Part shown: positions 51,896 to 60,263 of the stretch, one piece after another
Layout: the number at the start of each line of letters is the position of its first letter
How positions within the stretch are numbered: position 1 is the stretch's first letter
Assembly (NCBI RefSeq): GCF_000763385.1
Contig: NZ_JQFA01000004.1
Coordinates: forward strand, 372,001-436,000
DNA from: Leptolyngbya sp. KIOST-1
GTDB lineage: Bacteria > Cyanobacteriota > Cyanobacteriia > Phormidesmidales > Phormidesmidaceae
Direction of reading: 5' to 3'
Length of the DNA: 64,000 nucleotides
Position numbers and translations under genes: made by a program
Notes under the pieces: model-generated
Databases searched by the model: none
The model's input: only the letters and a program-made list of their open reading frames with translations
Told to the model about the DNA's origin: nothing

Positions 51896-54475
51896 CTACC
51901 CACCAGCCGCATTGACCAGCAGTACCCCCTGGCTGTCGCGCAGCTCAAAGGCGCGCAGGTCGTCGGGCTGCGCGCCCAGCTCCAGCCCCGGCGTGGTCAG
52001 GGCCACCCGCCAGGCCGCCATATCGAGCTGGAGCCAGTCGCCCAGGTTGACCGTCATCGGCGCGCCCCCCATGTGGGCTACCATGGCCACCTCCTGGGGC
52101 GGCTGGTGGTCGGCGGCGTGGGGCTGAATGCGGTAGCCATAGAAAATGGTGCGCTCGTCGTCACTGATGCGGTTGAAGCGATCGCGGCCAATCAGGTTCT
52201 CCCGCAGCCAGGGGCGCTGCCGCCGAAACTGGCGCAGCTCCATGCCAAAGTAGCCGCGATCGGGGTTGGCCTGCCCAAAGTAGTGGGCCACATTGCACAT
52301 GTCGTGGCCGTCTTCCATAAAGGCCATGGCAAACTGCTTCAGCTTGGGCACATCGAGGGTGGCCAAAAATCGGGGCAGGCTGGGCTGGTTGAGTTCTTCC
52401 AGGGCGGGCACCTCACACACCATGCCATCGGCTCCCTCGCCCAGGCAGTGTTGGCAAATCTGGGCCACCTCTTCCAGGTTGTAGTCGGTTTCGACCATGG
52501 CCTGGCGCAGAGCGTTGGCAAAGTCCTTCAGCTGCTCCAGGCTCTCAAACCCGAGGGACTTGAGCTGGGGAAAGGCGTGGGGCTGTCGGTACAGCTCGGG
52601 CTCAATCTCCCAGTCCAAAAAGCCCACTTCCTCAGAGACCACTTTGACCCCGTAGCGATCGTCGGTGTTGCGAAAGAAGCCCCAGGGGGTTTCCAGGCTG
52701 GCGTTGAGAAAGTCCATCGGCAGGCCGGGGCTAAAGCCGTGCACCCACAGCAGGGTGGCCGAGTTGTTGTAGGCCCGGTTGAGGGCTTCGGGCAGGGTGT
52801 TGCCCAGGTTCCAGTTGATGTCGGCATCCAGCTCAATTTGGTTGCCCCGGCGTACGGTGTCGTGGTTGCCGCAGCCGGTGATCCAGTGGTCACCCTGGAA
52901 AATCACCTCGCACACCCGCCGCCACTTGCGGTCCCAGAAGCCCTTCAGGGTGGGGGTGTTGTGGGCAAAAATCAGCGGCCCCCACTGAAACGAGCCGGGC
53001 TTGGCCTCGATCAGCTCGCGGTAGGTCGATTTTTCTTCCCAGCCTGCCTCGGGCCAGGGGCGACCATCCTCAAAGATGGTGAACATGCGCCGCCGATAGC
53101 CCTGGATATCCTGCACCACGTCGCTCATGGCCAGCAGGTACACATCGTCCTGCTCAACCCGCCCGCTGAGGGGGTTGAAAAAGCGAAAATCCTGCCCGCC
53201 ATCGACGCGAATGCCGTCGGCCCCGGTGTTGATTTTACGCCGCTGCATCTCCAGCAAAATGGCTCGCACCTGGGGCAGCTGGTGGTTGAGGTCCTGGCCG
53301 TACATATTGGGGCCTTTGAAGAACTGCTGGGTGAGCAGCTCGATGCCCTGGTTGTCAGCGTGGCCGTAGACCAGGTCGTAGATCAGCTGAATGGGGCCGG
53401 TGGAGAAGGTGTGCAGCGTGGCGATAAACTCCACGATTTCGTCGGGGCGCAGGCTGCCCAGCACGCTGGGGTTGGTGGCCGCCGAGCCCAGAATGGGCAC
53501 ATCGTAGCCCCAGTTTTGGGTGTTGGGCTGGCGCAGGGTGACGGTGAGGTGGGCGCTGGTTTCGTCTCTATGGGGTTCGTCTTGATTTAAGGAATCGGTG
53601 GCTAGAGCGGTTGTTTCGGCAATCGCAAAGAACTCGTGCTCGCTGTTGGTATCCTCGCGGCGATATTCAATTGTGGGTTCGACCGGCAGCAGCTGCACCG
53701 CGTCGTAGCCGGTGTAAGCGGCTTCAGCGGGGGTGAGGTTTTCCCCGGCGGCCAGCTTGTCAGAAATGCGCTGGTATATGCGGGTCAGCCCCTCCAGGCT
53801 GCCCTCGGCGGAGGCGGTCTTGACGTGGATTTGCAGAATGTTGGTGGGGGCGGGCACGCGCGGAATTTCGGGGTCGATGCCGCCCTTGGGGGCAGAACTG
53901 CGGGCCAGGTAGCCCAGGTCGGCCCGCCGCTGCTGGAGCCGCCGGAGGTCGTAGACTTCGGCGGGGGCAAACACGCCGTAGGGCAGCGAGTAGGCCAGCG
54001 GGTCGCGAATGTAGTTGAGTCGGCCCTCGGCGTCAATGTAGCGCAGCCAGTAAAAGCTGCCGGCGCGATCGCGGCTGCCCGGCTTTACCCCCGCCACTAC
54101 CGCCCAGACAAACTCCCCCTGCTGCATTACCGGCAGGCGATCGCGCTGAAACCGGAGCGTCTGCTGAGGGGCGCGAAAGTCGATCGGCTGCAGCGGCGTG
54201 AGAATCTCCAGCTCCAGGGTGCGCTCCGACTGAATGATGTCGGCCACCAGCTCTGGCGTCCAGAAGCCAAACTCGGTCAGCCCGTCGCGGCGGTAGTGGG
54301 CCCCCAGCCGCCGGGCCAGCCGTTGGCCCCGCTGAAAGTAGGTGTCGTCGGAGTGGCCCACGGTGGCGGCCCATTCAAGTACCGTTCGGGTTTCATCTTC
54401 GACCAGGTAAACCAGGGGCTGGAGGGGCGGCTGAACTACGGGGGGCAGAGTGGAGGCTGAGTCTTTAACGGTCAC
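51896..54475 (-). CDS. gghA: GH13 glycosidase, probable glucosylglycerol hydrolase
   Basis: An 859-residue enzyme. The GH13 catalytic residues are visible: nucleophile D425 in GADGIRVDGGQDF, acid/base E469 in FTIFEDGRPWP and the transition-state His/Asp pair at H538/D539 in CGNHDTVRRG. The long N-terminal region (1-250) is not a usual amylase domain. The full pattern matches the cyanobacterial glucosylglycerol hydrolase group (like slr1670 of Synechocystis, recalled from memory), which recovers sugar and glycerol when salt stress ends. The compatible-solute synthesis genes are not in the window. Substrate assignment is inference; the GH13 call is firm. Confidence 0.82.
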   Translation of the reverse strand: MTVKDSASTLPPVVQPPLQPLVYLVEDETRTVLEWAATVGHSDDTYFQRGQRLARRLGAHYRRDGLTEFGFWTPELVADIIQSERTLELEILTPLQPIDFRAPQQTLRFQRDRLPVMQQGEFVWAVVAGVKPGSRDRAGSFYWLRYIDAEGRLNYIRDPLAYSLPYGVFAPAEVYDLRRLQQRRADLGYLARSSAPKGGIDPEIPRVPAPTNILQIHVKTASAEGSLEGLTRIYQRISDKLAAGENLTPAEAAYTGYDAVQLLPVEPTIEYRREDTNSEHEFFAIAETTALATDSLNQDEPHRDETSAHLTVTLRQPNTQNWGYDVPILGSAATNPSVLGSLRPDEIVEFIATLHTFSTGPIQLIYDLVYGHADNQGIELLTQQFFKGPNMYGQDLNHQLPQVRAILLEMQRRKINTGADGIRVDGGQDFRFFNPLSGRVEQDDVYLLAMSDVVQDIQGYRRRMFTIFEDGRPWPEAGWEEKSTYRELIEAKPGSFQWGPLIFAHNTPTLKGFWDRKWRRVCEVIFQGDHWITGCGNHDTVRRGNQIELDADINWNLGNTLPEALNRAYNNSATLLWVHGFSPGLPMDFLNASLETPWGFFRNTDDRYGVKVVSEEVGFLDWEIEPELYRQPHAFPQLKSLGFESLEQLKDFANALRQAMVETDYNLEEVAQICQHCLGEGADGMVCEVPALEELNQPSLPRFLATLDVPKLKQFAMAFMEDGHDMCNVAHYFGQANPDRGYFGMELRQFRRQRPWLRENLIGRDRFNRISDDERTIFYGYRIQPHAADHQPPQEVAMVAHMGGAPMTVNLGDWLQLDMAAWRVALTTPGLELGAQPDDLRAFELRDSQGVLLVNAAGG

Positions 54476-54628
54476 GGTAGGTCTACACGCTGTGGAGGAC
54501 GCTTGGCTGCCGTTAGTCTAGCAAGCGCCTTTCCTGGCCCGATCGCCTTCTGTCTGAGGTTTATCTAATTTATATCCAGGGATAGAGCCCAGTGGCTGTC
54601 CCTAGCTAACCACCCCAGATCGCCCGAC

Positions 54629-55837
54629 CTATCGCGATACCGGATCGACCCTGACCTCTACCTCGGTCGGATTGCCCTGGGTAATCACCGCAAACCGGCT
54701 GGTATTGATAAACCGCAGCTCTCCATCGACGAGAATGCGGGCCTGCACCGCGTAGGAAAAGCGGGCGTCGATCTGGTCGGGGTTGTACACCAGCTCAAAG
54801 GGGATGGGCACCTGACGCTCGCCAAACACCATACTTTGAGAGGCCAGGGTAATGGCGGGGGCGTCGGCCCGGCTGACATCCAGCAGGCTAACCTCCAGCA
54901 CGGCGTTGGAGGGCATGGCAATGCGGGGCAGGTAGGTGACGGTGCCGGTCACGCTGGCGGAGTTGGTTTGCACGGTGTCGTTGACCTCAAAGGTTTGGCT
55001 GCCATCGGGGGAAAGGCTGACCCGCACGGCGGGCTGCCCCTGGGCGGTGGAGCCAGAGGTCATAAAGACCATGCCCTCTACGGAACTGACCGCGATCGCC
55101 CGCACGCCATTCAGCTCCTGCCGTCCGCTGGTCCGGTTGAACAGATTGATGTAGGGCAGGCCATCGCGGGTAAACACCCGCACGGCATGGGTTGTGGTTT
55201 GCGAAAAGACCACGGTGCCGTCGGGCACCTCAGCCCGCTCGGGGCTGGGCAGCTGGGCCAGCTCGCTGAGGCTGCCGCCATCGACCACAAAGCTGCGGTT
55301 GATCACCTCGGTTTGGGTCAGCTGAGCCACGTTGATCCGCTGATTTTCAATGGCGGTGGGGCCGTTGAGCAGAATGCGATCGCCCAGGGCCACGGGCCGC
55401 AGCGCCTCGGCCTCGCCGTCGATATCCATTACCGCCGCCAGGTAGGTGACCAGGTTGGTGCCGCCCCCCTGGTTGACGCCAAAGATCACGGCGGCATCGT
55501 CCTTGCCGTCGCCATCGATATCGCCAAAGGCCAGCCAGTTAGGCTCGTTGGCCAGGCTCACCACCAGCTCGCCAGGGCGATTGTACTGGCCGTTTTCGAG
55601 GGTCACGGTTTCAAATGTAGGTTCGGGGCCAAAGCCCAGGGGCACGATGTAGGTGCCGTTTTGCAGCGTGCTCCAGCGGTTGCACCAGGCCTGTTTCTCG
55701 GGAGTAAACACTTCGCGGGTGAGGCAGTTGTGCCACTCGGGCTGGGTCTGCGCGATCGCCTGACTTCCTGCCCCGCTGCCCAGGGTTGCAGCCACCAGGC
55801 TAGCCCCCGCCAGCGCCAAAAATACTCGTTTGCTCAT
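54629..55837 (-). CDS. Secreted protein with YbaY/YscW-type C-terminal domain
   Basis: A 402-residue exported protein. The ATG at 55837 is preferred over a GTG four codons earlier. The signal peptide is VFLALAGASLVAATLGSGAG with cleavage near AIAQ. The middle contains DIDGDGKDDAAVIFG, a calcium-binding-like repeat motif. The C-terminal 110 residues (VTGTVTYLPRIAMPSNAVL, QVPIPFELVYNPDQID and FSYAVQARI) match the YbaY/YscW lipoprotein-chaperone fold. It has no lipobox. It probably works in the periplasm; precise role unknown. Confidence 0.75.
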   Translation of the reverse strand: MSKRVFLALAGASLVAATLGSGAGSQAIAQTQPEWHNCLTREVFTPEKQAWCNRWSTLQNGTYIVPLGFGPEPTFETVTLENGQYNRPGELVVSLANEPNWLAFGDIDGDGKDDAAVIFGVNQGGGTNLVTYLAAVMDIDGEAEALRPVALGDRILLNGPTAIENQRINVAQLTQTEVINRSFVVDGGSLSELAQLPSPERAEVPDGTVVFSQTTTHAVRVFTRDGLPYINLFNRTSGRQELNGVRAIAVSSVEGMVFMTSGSTAQGQPAVRVSLSPDGSQTFEVNDTVQTNSASVTGTVTYLPRIAMPSNAVLEVSLLDVSRADAPAITLASQSMVFGERQVPIPFELVYNPDQIDARFSYAVQARILVDGELRFINTSRFAVITQGNPTEVEVRVDPVSR

Positions 55838-55990
55838 GGTTAATCTCACACCTAACGTTCGGTCGGGGAATCGCAGTCATAGCCAAGGCGTAGCTAACCC
55901 GATGACTGGATTTTCCCTAACCTCTAGAAATTTACCAATGAATGATAAGGAAGCGGTGTGAGTTACGGTTTTGGCAACGCATAGCGTCTT

Positions 55991-56296
55991 TCAACTGGCG
56001 ATGCGCTGCTGAATCAGGATTTCTACGATGCCAGCCAGCCGGTCAATGTGGCGGGCCTGCATTTGGGTGGTTTCGTGCTGCTGCCTTACCAACCGCTCTA
56101 GGCTGTCGAAGTTGCGCTCAATGCGCTCAAAGCCAACTTGTACAATATTTTCTAGCCGAGTCAAACCCTCTGAGAGAGCGGCAATTTGTTGAGTGTTAGC
56201 CTCAAGCAGATCGGCAGTGCGATCGAGCTTTTGCCCGACGATTTCGAGCCTAGCTGAGACAGCTTCGAGCATTGAGAGCGTTGCATCTGGGGGCAT
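55991..56296 (-). CDS. Small coiled-coil protein
   Basis: A 101-residue protein, almost entirely helical with heptad hydrophobics: LSMLEAVSARLEIVGQKL, LLEANTQQIAALSEGLTRLE and FERIERNFDSLERLVRQQ. Likely an oligomeric coiled coil. Such short proteins are frequent in cyanobacteria, sometimes beside nuclease genes; none is adjacent here. Function unknown. Confidence 0.65.
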   Translation of the reverse strand: MPPDATLSMLEAVSARLEIVGQKLDRTADLLEANTQQIAALSEGLTRLENIVQVGFERIERNFDSLERLVRQQHETTQMQARHIDRLAGIVEILIQQRIAS

Positions 56297-56510
56297 AGTA
56301 ATTGCTCCACTCCTTAGTTCTACAACTCCAGGCTAACCTTACTCTCAAATTAGTCTCTGTCTGTGCTCTACCTGCCGCATCACGATACCGACGGAGGCAA
56401 AAGGGGCGCGACTACGTGTTTGGAATTGTTAACCCACGTCCGTAAAGGTTTGTTGGATACTCAAAGAATAGTGCCAAATCGGCTCCCTGAACAGTTCTGG
56501 AGAACCCGTG

Positions 56511-57590
56511 ATGCAGGTAACCCCTAGCGTTAAGCGGCTGTGGTTAATGATTTCAGCGACCGCCGTGCTGATTGCCCTGGTGGTTTATCTGGGGGTGGTG
56601 CCCGTGGTGAAGGGGCAGCCAGTGTTCTTGAAAACGGCAGAAACCCAGTGGCTGAGGGATGGGCTGCTGCCCCAGGGGGCGATCGCAGAACAGGCAGTCA
56701 GCGGCGGCATGAGTCGGGGCGGCTCGTTCAGTCAGCCAGCACCAGCCCCATCGGCTCCCCGCAGCCTGCCCCCCAGTGGCGGGGGCTATGGCGGTGGGTA
56801 TGGCGGTTACGGCGGCTATGGCTACCGCTCGGCTCCCGGCCCGGTAATTGTGCCCTATCCCACCTACAATCCGGCTCCGGTCTATGTCGACTCGGGTGAC
56901 GATGGCGGCGAGCTGTTCTTCATCATTGTGGTGCTGGGGTTCATTCTGCTGCCCATCGTCTTCAGCTATATCCAGAGCAGCCGCAGGGAAGGTCCGGCAG
57001 CGACGGGCAGCCAGAGCGAATTGCTCAACGATATTGTCACGGTAACGCGTCTGCAGGTGGCGCTCCTGGCCGGGGCGCGAGAACTTCAAGGCCAGCTCGA
57101 TCGCATTGCCCTGGAGGCCGACCTCTCCACCTCGGCAGGGCTGGCTGCCCAGCTGCGCGCCACCGCGCTGGCCCTACTGCGCCATCCCGACTACTGGACC
57201 CACGTGGGGGCCGACTCGCAAACCGTCGCCGGGCGGGAGAAAGCAGCAGAATTGTTTGAGCGCCTCTCCATTCAAGAGCGCAGCAAGTTTGCGGTTGAAA
57301 CCCTGGTCAACGTGGGTGGCGAGGTGCAGCGGCGGGCCATGCCCACTGCACCCAGCGATGAGGTGGCCTCGCACATTGTGGTGACGCTGCTGCTGGGCAC
57401 GGCAGACGATCGCCCCCTGTTTAAGTCCGTCAACTCGGTGGCCGATCTCAATGCCGTTCTACAGCGCTTGGGCTCTATTTCGCCCGCCTACCTGCTGGTG
57501 TATGAGCTGCTGTGGACACCCCAGGACCCCAGCGACAGCCTCAGCGCCGATGAGCTGATCGCCAACTACCCCGACCTGGTAACGCTGTAG
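56511..57590 (+). CDS. DUF1517-domain membrane protein
   Basis: A 359-residue protein starting at the ATG at 56511; GTG one codon earlier is the alternative. An N-terminal membrane helix (LMISATAVLIALVVYLGVV) is followed by a Gly/Tyr-rich loop (GGGYGGGYGGYGGYGYRS), a second helix (LFFIIVVLGFILLPIVFSYI) and a cytosolic helical DUF1517 domain. The Gly/Tyr-rich loop followed by a helix is standard for the family, which occurs in cyanobacteria and plant plastids. Function unknown. Confidence 0.85.
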   Translation: MQVTPSVKRLWLMISATAVLIALVVYLGVVPVVKGQPVFLKTAETQWLRDGLLPQGAIAEQAVSGGMSRGGSFSQPAPAPSAPRSLPPSGGGYGGGYGGYGGYGYRSAPGPVIVPYPTYNPAPVYVDSGDDGGELFFIIVVLGFILLPIVFSYIQSSRREGPAATGSQSELLNDIVTVTRLQVALLAGARELQGQLDRIALEADLSTSAGLAAQLRATALALLRHPDYWTHVGADSQTVAGREKAAELFERLSIQERSKFAVETLVNVGGEVQRRAMPTAPSDEVASHIVVTLLLGTADDRPLFKSVNSVADLNAVLQRLGSISPAYLLVYELLWTPQDPSDSLSADELIANYPDLVTL

Positions 57591-57751
57591 CGCGATTGGG
57601 GTTTAAATGACGATTGGGCAATCGGCCAGGGGAGCTATTTTGAGACCTCGCCTTGATTCTCATTTGGTAACCCTAAAGATTAATTGCTGTTCTCAGGATC
57701 TGAGGTTGGAATCGCTGAAGTAATGTTTATCTAAACAGTTGAGGTGGAGTG

Positions 57752-58267
57752 ATGTTAAGCCCTCAACGGCATTGGCTCAAGCGATTCGAGGTCGGTATTT
57801 TTTTAGGGTTAATAGTTAGTGGCGCTACGTTATTTTGCACCCCAGCGGCAGGGCCTGCCCTAGCCCTCACAACTGAAGAAATTGCCGCTCAGGTTGAACG
57901 ATTGCAACAATCGGAGGAACGCTGGTTACAGATAGATCTGTCGAGCCAGCGGTTGTTCGCATGGGCAGGCGGTACCCCAGTCTATGCGGTTATTGTTTCG
58001 ACGGGGAAGCCATCGACACCAACAGTGACAGGAGTGTTTGCAATTCAGTCCATGCATCGGTTGGCTAGAATGCGTGGCGCAGACTATGATGTGCCCAATG
58101 TTCCATGGACCATGTATTTTTATCGGGGATACGCGATTCATGGGACTTACTGGCATCATAATTTTGGTACACCTGTGAGCCATGGGTGTGTCAATGTTGC
58201 AGTTGATCATGCTCAGTGGTTGTTCAATTGGGCAGATGTGGGAACACCCGTTGTAGTTCAGCCTTAA
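57752..58267 (+). CDS. L,D-transpeptidase (YkuD)
   Basis: A 171-residue protein from the ATG at 57752 (GGTGGAG upstream). A signal-like helix ([16 protein letters not shown]) precedes the catalytic domain. The active-site motif [20 protein letters not shown] has the essential His and the nucleophile Cys in SHGCVN. The enzyme cross-links peptidoglycan. The coding sequence is clearly lower in GC than its neighbours, with many A/T-ending codons, which hints at a different origin or low expression. It has no operon partner. Confidence 0.88.
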   Translation: MLSPQRHWLKRFEVGIFLGLIVSGATLFCTPAAGPALALTTEEIAAQVERLQQSEERWLQIDLSSQRLFAWAGGTPVYAVIVSTGKPSTPTVTGVFAIQSMHRLARMRGADYDVPNVPWTMYFYRGYAIHGTYWHHNFGTPVSHGCVNVAVDHAQWLFNWADVGTPVVVQP

Positions 58268-58540
58268 ATTGTTGACCCAGGTGTTGACCTAGGGTGTTTA
58301 AGCGGCTAGTGAAGAGATGCTGCGCCAACGTACGAAGCTTTCTAACACCACAATCCGGCGGTCTCTGTCGTAATCGCCTGTTCAGGACCTGCCGTGGCGG
58401 ACGCGATCGTCATCTCAGCGATCGCAGCCAGGGCCAGGGCGATCGCTCCATCAGCGCTCACACCGTTAAAGGATGATTACAACCAGGCAGCATCTCCGGC
58501 GGCAGCCCCTAAGCTGGAGGGGACTCGTTCAGTGTTCGCC

Positions 58541-58924
58541 ATGACTCAGCCTGTCGCCGACATTTCCACCGCCGTTGCCCTGCTGCAAACCTACGCCGCC
58601 GGGCGGCGCGACTTCGCCAACCTGGTGCTCTCCGCCGTAGACCTGGCCGGGGTAGACCTCAAAGGGGCCGACCTCAGCTACGCCGATCTGAGCGGCAGCG
58701 ACCTCACTGGGGTCAACCTGCGCGGGGTAGACCTGAGCTACGCCAACCTATCCGAGGCCGACCTGTCTGGGGCCGACCTGCGCGGAGCAATGCTGATTGG
58801 CACCAATCTGCGAACAGCAACGCTTACCGGGGCGGTGCTGACCGCTGCCGACTACGACCCTCACGACACTCACTTTCCCGAAGGGTTTGACCCGGTGCAG
58901 GCGGGGTTGAAAAGCGATCGCTAG
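58541..58924 (+). CDS. Pentapeptide-repeat protein
   Basis: A 127-residue protein. The frame extends upstream to a GTG at 58394, but the added 49 residues are Ala-rich without a fold, so the ATG at 58541 is preferred. From residue about 30 it carries A(D/N)LxX repeats: VDLAGVDLKGADLSYADLSG and SDLTGVNLRGVDLSYANLSE, continuing to ADLSGADLRG. These form a right-handed quadrilateral beta-helix. The repeat tract is short (about 14 repeats). Function unknown; the family is abundant in cyanobacteria. Confidence 0.8.
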   Translation: MTQPVADISTAVALLQTYAAGRRDFANLVLSAVDLAGVDLKGADLSYADLSGSDLTGVNLRGVDLSYANLSEADLSGADLRGAMLIGTNLRTATLTGAVLTAADYDPHDTHFPEGFDPVQAGLKSDR

Positions 58925-59188
58925 GAGCTGGCGATGATTGCCTGTCTCATTCAACGACAATGAGCTAAGTCGCGTAGGGGCGATCGCCCTTAACCCCCCG
59001 TACCCGCCGTTACGGTTCACCCTCCAAGCCGGTACGGGAGGGAAGTTCGCCACCGCAGTAGGGTTCCTACGACTGGAGGAGTAGGCGACCCTAGCGCACC
59101 ATAGTAACTGTAGAGAGCGAAAGCTCAAACGCTTAACCTGACTCACTTCAAAGGTTTGGAAAAGCAAGTACCAGGAGGTTAGAAACCG

Positions 59189-59665
59189 ATGATTATTCGC
59201 CGCTACCTAGACCCCATCACCGAAATCAACGCCATTCGCCGTCAGATCAACGATGTGTTTGGCGACCTCACCAGTGAAGCGCTGACCAAGAGCGATTGGG
59301 CTCCTGCCATTCGCCTGGTTGACCACGGCAACGAGTTTGTGCTGACTGCTCACCTGGTGGGTGTCACCGCTGCCGACCTCGACGTGCAGGTGACCGCTGA
59401 CAGCGTATCCGTCGCTGGCATTCGCAAAGCTCCCGCCGCCCCGGCCGAAGAGGGGGCCCAGGTGCTCTACGACGACACCCGCTACGGCAGCTTCCAGCGC
59501 CTGGTCAACCTGCCCGACGCCGTTCAAAACGACAAGGTTGAGGCCGACTTTGCCCACGGCGTGCTGACCCTGACCCTGCCCAAGGTGGTCGAGGCCCGCA
59601 ACAAGGTGGTCAAAATTAGTCTCGGCGGTGCCGAAGCTCCCGCCATTGAATCAGGCGAGGCCTAA
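59189..59665 (+). CDS. hspA: Small heat-shock protein, Hsp20/alpha-crystallin
   Basis: A 158-residue chaperone. The alpha-crystallin domain runs from about 40 to 135 (WAPAIRLVDHGNEFVLTAHL, then FQRLVNLPDAV and the signature ADFAHGVLTLTLPK). The short N-terminal arm and Glu-rich tail are normal for cyanobacterial HspA. A strong ribosome-binding site (AGGAGG) stands 10 bp before the ATG, and a clear terminator follows at 59780. The possible thermosensor hairpin upstream is listed as a finding. No CIRCE-type repeat was found. Confidence 0.92.
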   Translation: MIIRRYLDPITEINAIRRQINDVFGDLTSEALTKSDWAPAIRLVDHGNEFVLTAHLVGVTAADLDVQVTADSVSVAGIRKAPAAPAEEGAQVLYDDTRYGSFQRLVNLPDAVQNDKVEADFAHGVLTLTLPKVVEARNKVVKISLGGAEAPAIESGEA

Positions 59666-59779
59666 CGGGTAAAGCCCAGGCGCAGAGCAAAGGTGTCTCT
59701 GCGTCCAGGGTTCACGCCCTGGGGTGATACCCAGAGCTGATGTCCAAGATTGATCCTTGAGAGCAAGTCATGATGACGC

Positions 59780-59805
59780 GGGGAGGCACTGCCTCCCCTT
59801 TTTTT
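59780..59805 (+). terminator. Strong rho-independent terminator of hspA
   Basis: GGGGAGGC at 59780-59787 pairs with GCCTCCCC at 59791-59798 across a 3-nt loop, followed by seven T residues (59799-59805). It is the clearest intrinsic terminator in the window. Confidence 0.92.
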
Positions 59806-59940
59806 GTGCTTGCTAGAGCGTGGGTACAGTAGGGAACTGTAGACCCTGCGGTGGCAGATTCGAGATCGCGGCCATACTGAACCGGTGCTCTAGGCTTATT
59901 TCGTGTTTGTCAAAATTGCTAATCCAAACTCCAAAATTGC

Positions 59941-60162
59941 TCAGGGCTGCGGCTTTTCGAGATCGGCGTCGCCCACGGTAAAGGTGACCGAAAGGGGGCT
60001 GTCTACCCGCCGCGAGGCCTCGCGCAGCTCTAGCCCAACCACTAAACCGTCATCGTCGTAATCGAGAATGAGGTTGGGCGAAATGCGGGCGGTTTCACCA
60101 ACTTCGCGCTGGTTGAAGGCAATTTGCAGGATGTCGCGATCGGGGTCGTAGGTAATCTGCAT
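59941..60162 (-). CDS. DUF2283-family small protein
   Basis: A 73-residue protein starting at 60162. The motif MQITYDPDRDILQIAFNQ and the later LILDYDDDGLVVGLELREA fit DUF2283. It lies downstream of the GT2 gene on the same strand with about 100 bp between. It is a second, distant member of the family seen at 22618. The much longer frame that runs upstream of it overlaps the end of the GT2 gene and is not real. Confidence 0.8.
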   Translation of the reverse strand: MQITYDPDRDILQIAFNQREVGETARISPNLILDYDDDGLVVGLELREASRRVDSPLSVTFTVGDADLEKPQP

Positions 60163-60263
60163 AGGGTGAAGGTTCGGGGCGACAGGGGAAGAGGGTGTTA
60201 TGACAGGTGATGTGATAGCCGCCATCATAAAGGGTTTCGGCCCCGATGGCTTACCCCCCGCCG

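Noticed and set aside
52073-53590. 505-codon plus-strand frame
   Set aside because: Antisense shadow of the GH13 gene, with no recognisable domain.
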